This document shows, one piece after another, positions 26,266-35,435 of a DNA stretch of 64,000 nt (position 1 is the first letter of the stretch; each line of letters begins with the position of its first letter). Source of the DNA: CAVXHQ01 sp963789535 (GTDB lineage Bacteria > Pseudomonadota > Alphaproteobacteria > Rhodobacterales > Rhodobacteraceae). The translations under genes and the position numbers were made by a program. The notes below the pieces were generated by a model. It saw only the letters and a program-made list of their open reading frames with translations, searched no databases and had not been told where the DNA came from. The stretch lies in the NCBI GenBank assembly GCA_963789535.1, contig CAWBKU010000005.1, positions 620,001 to 684,000 of the forward strand, written 5' to 3'.

Positions 26266-26916
26266 ATGGGCAAGACGGGGACACCCGCAGCGGGTGGCAA
26301 ACCGCCCACGCGCATACAGGCGCGCAACCGTGACACGATCCTCGACGCGGGCCTCGAGGTGTTCTCGATCCACGGATTCCGCGGTGCCACGCTCGATGCC
26401 ATCGCCGGGGCGGCGGGGCTGTCCAAGCCCAATCTGCTCTATTACTTCGCCTCGAAGGAGGCGATCTACGAAGCGTTGCTGGCGCGCCTGCTGGCGACCT
26501 GGCTCGACCCGTTGCGCGCCCTCGACCCGGACGGCGACCCGCGCGCGGAACTGCTGGCCTACATGCACCGCAAGCTGGCGATGAGCCGGGACTATCCCCG
26601 CGAAAGCCGCCTGTTCGCCAACGAGATCATCGCCGGAGCACCTCAGATCGGCGGCGTTCTGGCCACCGACCTGCGCGCGCTGGTGGACGAGCGGGCGGGT
26701 GTCATCGCGGGCTGGATCGCGGCGGGTCGCATCGCGCCCGTCGATCCGCACCACCTGATCTTCTCGATCTGGGCCCTGACCCAGCACTACGCCGATTTCG
26801 ACGTGCAGGTCCGCGCCGTCCTCGGTGGCGCCGATCCGTTTCCCAAGGCCGCCGAAACGCTGGAAACCATCTTCCTGCGGCTCCTCGCCCCACCCGGACA
26901 GGAGGCGGAACCCTGA
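26266..26916 (+). CDS. TetR-family regulator, RutR-like
   Basis: 216 residues. The TetR helix-turn-helix is at about 35-60 (FRGATLDAIAGAAGLSKPNL), followed by LLYYFASKEAIYE as in RutR/YcdC. The C-terminal ligand domain ends with the ALTQHYADFDVQVRAVLG region typical of the YcdC-like family. RutR senses uracil and thymine. The perfect RutR-type operator just upstream and divergent pyrimidine genes support this assignment. Confidence 0.87.
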   Translation: MGKTGTPAAGGKPPTRIQARNRDTILDAGLEVFSIHGFRGATLDAIAGAAGLSKPNLLYYFASKEAIYEALLARLLATWLDPLRALDPDGDPRAELLAYMHRKLAMSRDYPRESRLFANEIIAGAPQIGGVLATDLRALVDERAGVIAGWIAAGRIAPVDPHHLIFSIWALTQHYADFDVQVRAVLGGADPFPKAAETLETIFLRLLAPPGQEAEP

Positions 26917-26953
26917 GGCCGGGCATCGGTTCCTTCTGCAAAGGAGACCCGAG

Positions 26954-27625
26954 ATGACCTATACCCTTACCCTGCAAGACATCGCCCCCGTCACCCACGA
27001 CACCTGGCGGCTCGTATTCGACAAACCCGCAGACTTCGACTTCGAGGCCGGGCAGGCGACGCACTTCGCCCTCGACCGCGAGGGGTGGCGCGACGAGGAC
27101 CGCCCCTTCACCATGACCTCGCAGCCCGAGGACGACGTCCTCGAGTTCGTCATCAAGAGCTATCCCGACCACGACGGCGTCACCGAACAGATTGCGAAGA
27201 TGACCCCGGGCGACCGGGTGCTGGCCGAGCCGCCCGCAGGCGCCATTACCGATCAGGGGACGGGCGTATTCATCGCCGGCGGTGCCGGCATCACGCCGTT
27301 CATCCCGATCCTGCGCAAACGCGCGCGGGCCGGCACACTCGACGGCGCGCACCTCATCTTTTCCAACAAGGCCGAGCGCGACATCATCCTGCGCGACGAA
27401 TGGGAGGGGATGGAGGGTCTGCGCACCACCTTTACCGTCACCGAGCAGGACGACAGCGACCTGCCAAAGACCTTCGTCGACAAGGCCTTTCTGCAAGAGG
27501 TCGTCACCGACGCGCACCAGCCGTTCTATATCTGCGGCCCGGGCGAAATGGTGGACAAGGTGCGCGATGCCCTCAAGGAAATGGGCGTCGCGGCGGGCGA
27601 CATCCATACCGAAGAGGGCTGGTAG
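26954..27625 (+). CDS. FAD/NAD(P)-binding oxidoreductase (ferredoxin-NADP reductase-like, small)
   Basis: 223 residues with AAGGAG 8 nt before ATG 26954. FAD-binding motif RPFTMTS (50-56), nucleotide-binding GGAGITPF (109-116) and a C-terminal YICGPGEM (about 197-204) define an FNR-like module without an iron-sulfur or flavodoxin domain. The N-terminal barrel is short. It follows the RutR-like gene by 37 nt, so it may be cotranscribed and supply electrons, but its partner is not evident. Confidence 0.78.
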   Translation: MTYTLTLQDIAPVTHDTWRLVFDKPADFDFEAGQATHFALDREGWRDEDRPFTMTSQPEDDVLEFVIKSYPDHDGVTEQIAKMTPGDRVLAEPPAGAITDQGTGVFIAGGAGITPFIPILRKRARAGTLDGAHLIFSNKAERDIILRDEWEGMEGLRTTFTVTEQDDSDLPKTFVDKAFLQEVVTDAHQPFYICGPGEMVDKVRDALKEMGVAAGDIHTEEGW

Positions 27626-27889
27626 TCACTGGTCGCGCAGCGCGGCGATCAGTTCGCCCTTGTCCATCTTCGACCGTCCCGCGACCTCCAGTTCCCTTGC
27701 ACGGTCATAAAGGTCGGCCTTGGTCCATTCTTCATAGGGCGGCGCCTTGCCGCCCTTCTTCGAGGGATGCATGTCCGGGTTGGCCCTGGCGTTGGCGATG
27801 CGCGCCGCCTTCTCCTTGCTCGCACCGTCCTCGCGCAGCGCCTCGTAGACGTCGTCGTCCTTGATCTGCGTTCCGTGATCCTTGGTCAT
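27626..27889 (-). CDS. Small Rho-N/SAP-like domain protein
   Basis: 87 residues with GGAGGA before ATG 27889. Two parts are visible: a Lys/Asp-rich N-terminal segment (KDHGTQIKDDDVYEALREDG, SKEKAARIANA) and a C-terminal helix-extended-loop-helix (WTKADLYDRARELEVAGRSK, LIAAL) of the Rho termination factor N-terminal/SAP type, which often binds nucleic acid. Proteins of this layout occur widely as stand-alone genes; their role is not established. Its stop is directly next to that of the convergent reductase. Confidence 0.75.
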   Translation of the reverse strand: MTKDHGTQIKDDDVYEALREDGASKEKAARIANARANPDMHPSKKGGKAPPYEEWTKADLYDRARELEVAGRSKMDKGELIAALRDQ

Positions 27890-28000
27890 GGCGATCCTCC
27901 CTTTTCCTCCCAATCGGGCAAGGCCGCCTCGGGTTCCCGCATGTTCACCGATTGAAAACCACTTGCTGCGATACCGCGTTGACACAACACGGGAATCGAC

Positions 28001-28303
28001 ATGCAGATATCCGACGGACGCGCCCTTCACGGCCTCCTGAACCCGACCTCCGCCGCCCGCCCCGCGGGTCAACCCGCCTCCGACCGCGCCAACAGGGGCG
28101 AGAGGGCGGAGGGCGGGTTTTCCATCGCCGCTGCCCAGACCGGCGACCGCGGCGCGCCGTCCCTCCCTGCCGGGACCAGCGCCGAGAGCTTGTTTGCCGC
28201 ACGGCTCGCCGCGGCGGGTCAGGGTGCCGACGGGCTGCCGCGGCAGGCCACCGGCGACGCCTATACCATGCTGCGGACATCGCTGCTGTCCGCAGGCGGC
28301 TGA
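28001..28303 (+). CDS. Small hypothetical protein (low-complexity)
   Basis: 100 residues starting at ATG 28001 with GGGAATC upstream. It is rich in Ala, Gly, Arg and Ser, without signal peptide, helix pattern or known motif beyond a C-terminal DAYTMLRTSLLSAGG. It lies convergent with preA. It may be real or chance coding in GC-rich DNA. Confidence 0.35.
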   Translation: MQISDGRALHGLLNPTSAARPAGQPASDRANRGERAEGGFSIAAAQTGDRGAPSLPAGTSAESLFAARLAAAGQGADGLPRQATGDAYTMLRTSLLSAGG

Positions 28304-28319
28304 CCGCGCCGCGCCGCGC

Positions 28320-29622
28320 CTATTCGGCGGCCTTGGCGGAGGGATTGTTCGGGTGGGTCGTCCAGTTGGCGTAGCCCGGCTGCACCTCGCGCCCGGTGCG
28401 CGGATCGGTGGCGCCTGCCGCCATCGGTTCGAGGGTGATACAATCCTCCACCGGGCACACCTCGACACAGAGGTTGCAGGCGACGCATTCGGCGTCGATC
28501 ACCTCGAACACCCGGCCCGGCTTCATCGCAATGGCCTGATGGCTGGTATCCTCGCAGGCGGCATAGCAGCGGCCGCACTTGATGCAGGCGTCCTGGTCGA
28601 TCCTGGCCTTCGCTACGTAATTCAGGTTCAGATACTGCCAGTCGGTGACGTTCGGCACCGCGCGGCCGATGAAATCACTCGTCTTTTCATAGCCCTTCTC
28701 GTCCATCCACGCCGACAGGCCGGCCTTCATCTCCTCGACGATCCGGAACCCGTAGGTCATCGCCGCCGTGCAGACCTGCACCGTGCCGCAGCCCAGCGAC
28801 ATGAACTCTGCCGCGTCGCGCCAGGTGGCTGATCCCGCCGATCCCGCTGATCGGCAGGCCCGCCGTCTCGGGGTCGCGGGCGATCTCGGCGACCATGTTC
28901 ATCGCGATCGGCTTGACCGCCGGGCCGCAATAGCCGCCGTGGCTGCCCTTGCCGTCGATGGAGGGCTCGGGGCTGAAAGTGTCGAGGTTCACGCTGATGA
29001 TCGACGAGATCGTGTTGATGAGCGACACCGCATCCGCGCCCCCCGCCTTGGCCGCGCGCGCGGGCTGGCGGATGTCGGTGATGTTGGGCGTCAGCTTCAC
29101 GATCACCGGCATCCGTGTCGCGGCCTTGCACCAGCGCGCGACCATTTCAATGTATTCGGGCACCTGACCCACGGCGGCACCCATGCCCCGTTCGGACATG
29201 CCGTGCGGACACCCGAAGTTCAGCTCGATCGCGTCCGCGCCGGTCTCCTCGACCTTCGGCAGGATCTCCGCCCACGCCCATTCCTCGCAGGGCACCATCA
29301 GCGACACCACCATCGCCCGGTCGGGCCAGTCGCGCTTCACCGCCTTGATCTCGCGCAGGTTCACCTCCAGCGGCCGGTCGGTAATCAGCTCGATGTTGTT
29401 CAGCCCCAGAACCCGCCGGTCCGGCCCGTGCACCACGCCGTAGCGCGGCCCGTTCACGTTCACCACATGCGGATCGAGGCCCAGCGTCTTCCACACCACG
29501 CCGCCCCAGCCGGCCTGAAACGCGCGGCGGACGTTGTATTCCTTGTCCGTCGGCGGCGCCGAGGCGAGCCAGAACGGGTTCGGGGACTTGATCCCCAGAA
29601 AGTCGGTGGAAAGATCTGCCAT
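28320..29622 (-). pseudogene. preA: Dihydropyrimidine dehydrogenase subunit PreA, one-base frameshift
   Basis: The N-terminal flavin-binding dihydroorotate-dehydrogenase-like barrel reads from ATG 29622 (KSPNPFWLASAPPTDKEYNV, ELNFGCPHGMSERGMG) to about 28830. The frame then breaks at an extra G (GG at 28827-28828 where one base restores STWRDAAEFMSLGCG). It continues with the C-terminal two-cluster ferredoxin domain (CIKCGRCYAACED and CVACNLCVEVCPVEDC). With PreT it reduces uracil/thymine to the dihydro form using NADH. The rest is well conserved, so a sequencing error is plausible. It is separated from preT by a family-2 palindrome. Confidence 0.85.
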
Positions 29623-29632
29623 GTCAAAACTC

Positions 29633-29656
29633 CGTAGGATGGGGTTTCACCCCATC
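29633..29656. repeat. Repeat family 2 palindrome between preT and preA
   Basis: ATGGGGTTTCACCCCAT with a leading CGTAGG lies between the two genes and overlaps the preT stop codon (29655-29657). It forms a short stable hairpin in the polycistronic message. Confidence 0.72.
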
Positions 29657-30980
29657 ATCCCATCAAAACCCCATGAATATCCATTGCCGCATCGCGCCCC
29701 TGCGCCACGGCAACCACGGTCAGATCCTCGCCCCGCCCGGTGCAGTCGCCGCCCGCCCAGACGCCCTCGACCGAGGTGCGGCCCGCCGCGTCCGTCGCGA
29801 TCTTGCCGCTCTCGACGCGCAACCCTGCGTCGGTCGTCAGCGTCTGACCGATGGCCTTGAGAACCTGATCGGCGGGCAGGCGGAACCGCTCGCCGGTGCC
29901 GGTGACGCGGCCATCGGTGACGGCGGTGTATTCCATCTCCACGCCCTGCGCGGCACCCGCGCCCTGCACGGACACCGGCATCGCGTTGAACATCAGGCGC
30001 ACACCCTTGGATGCCGCCAGATCCTGTTCATATCGGCTCGCGGGCATCTCTTCCCGGCTGCGCCGATAGGCGATGGTGACGCTCTCTGCGCCGAGCAGTT
30101 TCGACTGCACCGCCGCATCCACCGCCGTCATGCCGCCGCCGATCACCACGACGTTGCGTCCCACCGGCAGCCCGCCGAGATCCGCCGCCTGCCGCAGATC
30201 CGAGATGAACCCCACCGCGTCGCCGACACCCGCCAGTGCCTCGCCCTCCGCCCGCAGCGCGTTCACCCCGCCAAGGCCGACGGCGAGGAACACCGCATCG
30301 TGCTCCGCCCGCAAGGCGTCCAGCGTCAGGTCCGCGCCCAAGGTTCCTGGCAATAGGGTGATGCCGCCGATCTGCATCAGCCACGCCACCTCGCGCGCCG
30401 CGAAATCCTCGGTGCTCTTGTAGCTCGCGATGCCGTATTCGTTCAGACCGCCGGGCTTCGGGCGCGCCTCATACAGCGCGACCTCGTGCCCCAGCAGCGC
30501 CAGACGGTGCGCACAGGCAAGGCCCGCGGGCCCGGCGCCGACCACCGCGACCCGCTTGCCCGTCGCCTCGGCGCGGGCGAACGGATGCCCCTGCCGGGCC
30601 ATCGACGCATCGGTCGCATAGCGTTGCAGTCGCCCGATCTCGACCGGCTTGCCCTCGGCCGCCTCGCGCACGCAGGCCTCTTCGCACAGCGTCTCGGTCG
30701 GGCAGACCCTCGCGCACATGCCGCCGAGGATGTTCTGCCCGAAGATCGTGCGCGCCGCACTCTCGGGCTGGCCCGACTGGATCTGGCGGATGAACAGCGG
30801 GATGTCGATCGCCGTGGGACAGGCGGTCACGCAGGGCGCATCATGGCAGAAATAGCAGCGGTCAGCGGCGACGGCGGCCTCATGCGGCGCGTAGGCGGCG
30901 TGCAGGTCGGAGAAATTTCGCGCCAGCGCCTCGGGCGCCAGCCGGGCCGCGGCGATGCCGGGCGTCATCGGATCGGTCAC
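29655..30980 (-). CDS. preT: Dihydropyrimidine dehydrogenase subunit PreT (NAD(P)-dependent flavoprotein)
   Basis: 441 residues from GTG 30980, preceded by GGAG at good spacing. An N-terminal GltD-like Fe-S domain (CYFCHDAPCVTACPTAID and CARVCPTETLCEEACV) is followed by FAD-binding GAGPAGLACA and NAD-binding GGGMTAVDAAV glycine motifs. PreT passes electrons from NADH to PreA. First gene of the preTA operon, with a strong palindrome at 31031-31054 in its leader. Confidence 0.92.
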   Translation of the reverse strand: MTDPMTPGIAAARLAPEALARNFSDLHAAYAPHEAAVAADRCYFCHDAPCVTACPTAIDIPLFIRQIQSGQPESAARTIFGQNILGGMCARVCPTETLCEEACVREAAEGKPVEIGRLQRYATDASMARQGHPFARAEATGKRVAVVGAGPAGLACAHRLALLGHEVALYEARPKPGGLNEYGIASYKSTEDFAAREVAWLMQIGGITLLPGTLGADLTLDALRAEHDAVFLAVGLGGVNALRAEGEALAGVGDAVGFISDLRQAADLGGLPVGRNVVVIGGGMTAVDAAVQSKLLGAESVTIAYRRSREEMPASRYEQDLAASKGVRLMFNAMPVSVQGAGAAQGVEMEYTAVTDGRVTGTGERFRLPADQVLKAIGQTLTTDAGLRVESGKIATDAAGRTSVEGVWAGGDCTGRGEDLTVVAVAQGRDAAMDIHGVLMG

Positions 30981-31030
30981 ATCGGGCTCCCTGATGCGGT
31001 CATGCTCGGGCGCCAGCCTGCCAGATCGCA

Positions 31031-31054
31031 GAATTTTATCAACTGGTAAAATTC
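31031..31054. promoter_or_regulatory. AT-rich palindromic operator upstream of preT
   Basis: The core TTTTATCAACTGGTAAAA, flanked by GAA and TTC, is a 24-bp imperfect palindrome in an otherwise GC-rich area. It lies 51-74 nt upstream of the preT start. The centre CANNTGG recalls a degenerate RutR site but the flanks differ, so it may bind the RutR-like protein or another regulator. Confidence 0.6.
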
Positions 31055-31067
31055 TTCCGCGATCGTC

Positions 31068-32054
31068 TCAGTCTCCGGAGAACCGCCATTCGACGATCTG
31101 CTGAAAACTTTCGCCCACAGCGACCTCGATGGATGGAAAACCGGCGTGGTTGGGCGCGTCAGGCCAGCCCTGCGCCTCGATCGCCAGCGCCTGTCCGACC
31201 GGACCGCCCGGCAGCCGCGCATCGCGGGCGTCGAACACCTGCACCCCCGGCGCAGTCGTGGCGAGCGTCATGCCGACGCCGTTCTGCCCAATCAGCCAGA
31301 GGACATCGCGGAGCGGCCCGGGGGCATCCGACAGGCAGAAATTGTGATCGAGCGGCGGGGCGCCCGGGACGGGCACGCGCGCCGTGCGGAAATCATAGGG
31401 TGTGTCGGTGACATCGACGATCCCGCCGGTCGGCGTGTCGTCGGCGTGCGTCGGCAGATATCGGTCTGCGGCGATGCGCAGGCTATGACCCTCCCACCGC
31501 TCGGTCCCGTCGAGGTTCCAGTAGCTGTGGTTGGCAAAGTTGAGCAGGGTCGGCGCGTCGGTCGTCGCCGTCACCGTCAGGCGCAACAGTGCGGGCGCGC
31601 ATACCTCGTAGCGGGCGATGACGTGTCGCGTGCCGGGAAAACCGCCCTCGCCATCCGGCAGGACCAGCCGCAGGCTCAGTGCGCTGTCGGTGTTGTCGTC
31701 CCGGGTGTCGTCGATCCGCCAGACCTTGCGCCCGGTCGAGGCGCTGCCCGAGTGCAGCGTTACCGGCCCGGGACGGTTTTCGTCGAAACGGTGGACCTTG
31801 CCCGCGATCGGCGCCTGCGCTCCGGTCAACCGGTTCACTACCGGGCCGATCAGCGTGCCGTGGTGCCGCCCCTCGGCCTCGTAGTCGGCAAAGCGGCCGG
31901 ACCCGGGGGTAAGGCTGTGGGGCACCCCGGACAGATGGACGGCATTCAGGATCGCGCCATAGGTGAGGATGCGGGCGCTCAGGTCGCCGGCGCGCAGGGT
32001 GATCGCCTCGACGACTTCGCCCGCCGCCGTCGTGCCGAACGGGGCGCGGTTCAC
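31068..32054 (-). CDS. galM: Aldose 1-epimerase (galactose mutarotase family)
   Basis: 328 residues from GTG 32054, overlapping the beta-galactosidase stop (GTGA). Mutarotase landmarks: GPVVNRLTGA substrate loop, catalytic His in FANHSYWNLDG, His/Asp in LDHNFCL and the C-terminal Glu in SIEVAVGES. It equilibrates alpha and beta anomers of galactose released by the upstream GH42 enzyme. The last gene of the galactose operon, 14 nt from the preT operator on its 3' side. Confidence 0.88.
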   Translation of the reverse strand: MNRAPFGTTAAGEVVEAITLRAGDLSARILTYGAILNAVHLSGVPHSLTPGSGRFADYEAEGRHHGTLIGPVVNRLTGAQAPIAGKVHRFDENRPGPVTLHSGSASTGRKVWRIDDTRDDNTDSALSLRLVLPDGEGGFPGTRHVIARYEVCAPALLRLTVTATTDAPTLLNFANHSYWNLDGTERWEGHSLRIAADRYLPTHADDTPTGGIVDVTDTPYDFRTARVPVPGAPPLDHNFCLSDAPGPLRDVLWLIGQNGVGMTLATTAPGVQVFDARDARLPGGPVGQALAIEAQGWPDAPNHAGFPSIEVAVGESFQQIVEWRFSGD

Positions 32055-33947
32055 AGCGCCTCCCAATGCACGCCCGCGGGGGGGATCTCGGTGCCCTGCC
32101 ACGGCAGCGGTTCGGGCGCGTAGTTGAAGACGAAGCGATGGGTCGCGGTCTCTCGCTGGCGCAGGCCGTCGGGCATCGCGGTCACGGTCAGGCCCGCGTC
32201 GATCAGCGCCTCGGTCACGAGGACATCGAACGTCGCCGCATCGGGCCACCCCGCGAGATAGCGCAGTCGCTCGCCCATCAGCGCGGGCGCGCCGTTCGCG
32301 CGGCGTCGACGCACCGGCGCGCTCCCCTCCAGATGCTCGACCCAGTGGACGAAACGGCCCTCCTCGAGCGCTTCCGACGCGGCGGGCGGCAGGCTCTCGG
32401 TAAGGACGACGGTCACGTCGAGGCCCGGCACGTTCGGCCCCATCGGCACCGGGATCGACAGCTCCGCCGTCTTGGTATCGGTGCGCGGGACCGATCAGCG
32501 CGATGCCGTCGAAGGTCGCCAGCGCCGCACGCAACGGGTCCGACAGGTGCATCAGGCCGGGGGCGAGGACCAGCGCGTAGGCCGAGAGATCCGCGGTATC
32601 GGGCGGCAGGATGTCCACCGTCTGGCCTGCCCGGCGCAGGGCAGAGTAGGCCTCGAACGCGAGGCGAAAGAACTCGAAGTCGCGGCCCTGCGGCTGCGCC
32701 TGCCAGCCCCAGCAACTCTCGTAGTCGAACACGAGGGCCACGCGGGCATGGGCGATGCCGACCTCGCCCATCGCCTCGATCTCGGACGCGACCTGCGCCG
32801 CCTCGGCCAGTGCGGGTGCGGGCGCGCTGTCGGGCCGCAAGAGACCCGCATGCATCTGTTCCTGCGCGAACGGCGCCTGCCGCCAGCGGAAATAACTGAC
32901 GCATTCCGCACCGTGCGCGATCGCCTCCCAGGCCCACAGGCGGCACATCCCGGGCAGGGGCGCGGGGTTCCACGCGGCCCAGTTCACCGGGCCGGGCTGT
33001 TGCTCCATCACCCACCAGCGCCCCTTGCCGCAGGCGCGATAGAGGTCGTGGTGGAACGCCTGGAAATCGGGATGCCCCTGTTTCAGATAGCGCAGTTTCG
33101 TCGCCGCATCGGTGTCGACGATCATCGACAGGAACCCGATGGGATAGCTGTCCCAGGACGCGATATCGAGGTCGGCGCCGAGTTTGAAATGGTCGAAATC
33201 CGTGGTCTTGCCCATGAAATTGTGGATGATCGGCGCGTCCGAATGGCGCCGGATCTCGTCGCATTGCGCCCGGTTGAAGGCGATGACCTGATCCGAGGAG
33301 TAGCGCCGGAACGCCAGCACATGCGGGTGGTTCGGTTCCGTCACGGTCAGGTTCGGCAGGTCGATCTGCCCCCAGTCGTCATAGTCCATCGACCAGAACA
33401 CGTTGCCCCACGCCCGGTTCAGCGCCTGCGTCGACTGATACCTTTGCGCCAGCCAGTCGCGGAACCCGGCGCGGGCGGCATCCGAATAGCTCAATGTCGT
33501 GTCGTGGCAGGAATATTCGTTGTCCGTCTGCCACGCGCCGACGGCCGGGTTCTTGCCATAGCGTTCCGCCATCAACCGCGCAATCCGGCGGCTCTCGTCG
33601 CGGTAGCCCGCGTGAGAGAAGCAATAATGCCGCCGCGACCCGAACTTTCGCGGGCGCCCCTGCGCATCCACACCGAGCATGTCCGGATGCCTGTCCAGCA
33701 TCCAGCGCGGCGGCGTCGCGGTCGGCGTGCCGAGGACCACCTTCAGGCCCGCGTCGCCCAGCACCGCGATGGCCCGGTCGAGCCAGCCCCAGTCCATCCG
33801 CCCCGGCGCCGGCTCCATCCGGGACCACGCGAATTCGCCGATGCGGACCCAGGTGATGCCCGTGTCGCGCATCTGCGCGGCATCGGCGGCCCATTGCGCC
33901 TCGGGCCAGTGTTCAGGGTAATAGCAGACGCCGAGGGTGGGTTTCAT
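32051..33947 (-). pseudogene. GH42 beta-galactosidase, one-base frameshift
   Basis: 1897 nt from ATG 33947, one base more than a multiple of three. The N-terminal TIM barrel has the GH42 acid/base Glu144 (WQTDNEYSCHD) and nucleophile Glu315 (VMEQQPGPVNW), then the trimerisation domain. The frame breaks at a GGG run (32487-32489) around residue 485; removing one G restores GPRTDTKTAELSIPVPMG and the C-terminal domain to the stop at 32051. It would hydrolyse beta-galactosides. No signal peptide, so intracellular. Overlaps galM by 4 nt. Confidence 0.82.
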
Positions 33948-33976
33948 CGGGGGGTTCCTGCGGTCAGAGCCAAGAG

Positions 33977-34826
33977 TTAGAGGACGACGCGGTGTTCGGC
34001 CTGTCCGGTGATGTCGGTCGGCATCGAAAAGGTCTGGCCGTTGAGCGGGCCGTCGATGAAGGCGGTCTGCGGCAGGCCCGCCGCGGCCGAGGTGACGAAA
34101 AGCGTGCGCAGATCGGCGCCGCCGAACGCCGGGCACGAGGATTGCACGCGCCGGCACGTCGATGGTCCGCACCAGCGCGCCGTCCGGACCATAGCCCGCC
34201 ACCCGCGCGCTGCCCCATTGCGCGGTCCACAGGATGCCGTCCTGCGACACCACCGCGCCATCGGGGACGAATGTCGTGCCGGTCGTGTCGACATGGACGC
34301 TCGCCGCGCCCGCCGGCCACCCCTCGGCGGGATCGAGGGGCTGGCGCATGATCCGACGGGTCAGCGTATCGGCATAATATGCGAACTTGCGGTCGGGCGA
34401 GAAACAGATCGCATTCGGTATGCTGATTTGATCGAACAGCATCCTGACCGCGCCGCGATAGAACCGGTGGATCGACCCCGCCCCGGTTTCCGCCGCGAGG
34501 CCCATGGTGCCGATCCAGAACCCGCCCCAGGGATCGGCGCGTCCGTCGTTCGAGCGTGTCGCGACGTTGTCCGCCTCGAGCGGCGCCACGATCTCGCGTG
34601 CGCCCGTCGAGATGGTGAACCGCAGCAGCGCGGTCTGCGACGCGATCAGCAGGGTATCGTCGTCGACCCATCCGGCGGCGGACACGATCTCGTCGAACTG
34701 CCAGTGCTGGCCCTTGCGGTGCAGCCGCCGTCCGAGGACGTCGAACCAGAACAGCTCGCCCCGCCCCGGGTGCCACAGCGGCCCCTCGCCCAGAAGGCAG
34801 ATGGTGTCGTCGTAGACCTGCATCAT
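33977..34826 (-). pseudogene. SMP-30/gluconolactonase family lactonase, one-base frameshift
   Basis: 850 nt from ATG 34826 to TAA at 33977. Six-bladed propeller landmarks: LLGEGPLWHPGRGELFWFDV with the metal Glu, SNDGRADPWGGFWIGTM, and the FSPDRKFAYYADT Asp loop. The frame breaks near 34144-34150, after VRTIDVPA; one base fewer restores QSSCPAFGGADLRTLFVTSA. It should hydrolyse galactono-lactone to galactonate here. It overlaps dgoA by 4 nt (34823-34826). Confidence 0.8.
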
Positions 34827-35434
34827 GCGCCCGCCCGTGCCGCATCATAGGCCGCGACGATGGCGCGCGCCCTGGCGGCGACGTCCCCCACCGACATCCC
34901 CGGCTTGTAGAGCGCCGAGCCGATGCCGAAGCCGTCGGCACTCGCCGCGATCCACTCGGCGAAATTCTCGGGCCCGGCGCCGCCCACCGCGTAGATTTGC
35001 GTGCCCCGCGGCATCACCGCCCGGATCGCCGCGATCCCGCCGGGACCGATCAGGCTGGCGGGGAATATCTTCAGGCCATCGGCCCCGGATTTCAGCGCGA
35101 GGAAACACTCGGACGGGGTCATCGCGCCGGGCCAGCTCTGCATCCCCTTTGCCTTCGTCGCCACGATAACCCGCTGGTCGACGTTGGGCGAGATCACGAT
35201 GGTGCCGCCCGCCTCCTGCACGCGCCCCACGTCCTCGACCGACAGGACGGTGCCGGCGCCGATCACGGCGTCGCTGCCGTAGGCACCCGCCATGGCGGCG
35301 ATGCTGTCGAACGGCTCGGGCGAATTGAGCGGCACCTCGATCCTGTCGATACCTGCCTCGATCAGGGCGGCGCAGACGGCCGTCGCCTCGGGCGGGGTGA
35401 TGCCGCGCAGGATGGCGATGAGGTTGCGGGACAT
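34823..35434 (-). CDS. dgoA: 2-dehydro-3-deoxy-6-phosphogalactonate aldolase
   Basis: 203 residues, standard for a KDPG/KDPGal class I aldolase. The Schiff-base lysine lies in GLKIFPAS near residue 123, the catalytic Glu in RIEVPLNSP (about 33) and the phosphate loop near the C-terminus (GIGSALYKPG). RIEVPLNSP and GGAGPENF are closer to DgoA than to Eda. It cleaves KDPGal to pyruvate and glyceraldehyde-3-phosphate. One nucleotide separates it from dgoK. Confidence 0.9.
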   Translation of the reverse strand: MSRNLIAILRGITPPEATAVCAALIEAGIDRIEVPLNSPEPFDSIAAMAGAYGSDAVIGAGTVLSVEDVGRVQEAGGTIVISPNVDQRVIVATKAKGMQSWPGAMTPSECFLALKSGADGLKIFPASLIGPGGIAAIRAVMPRGTQIYAVGGAGPENFAEWIAASADGFGIGSALYKPGMSVGDVAARARAIVAAYDAARAGA

Positions 35435-35435
35435 A

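Noticed and set aside
31068..34826. Apparent 1252-codon fusion of SMP-30, beta-galactosidase and mutarotase
   Set aside because: The fusion arises because frameshifts in the lactonase and GH42 genes bring the frames together; each part has its own start, and junction segments are low-complexity.
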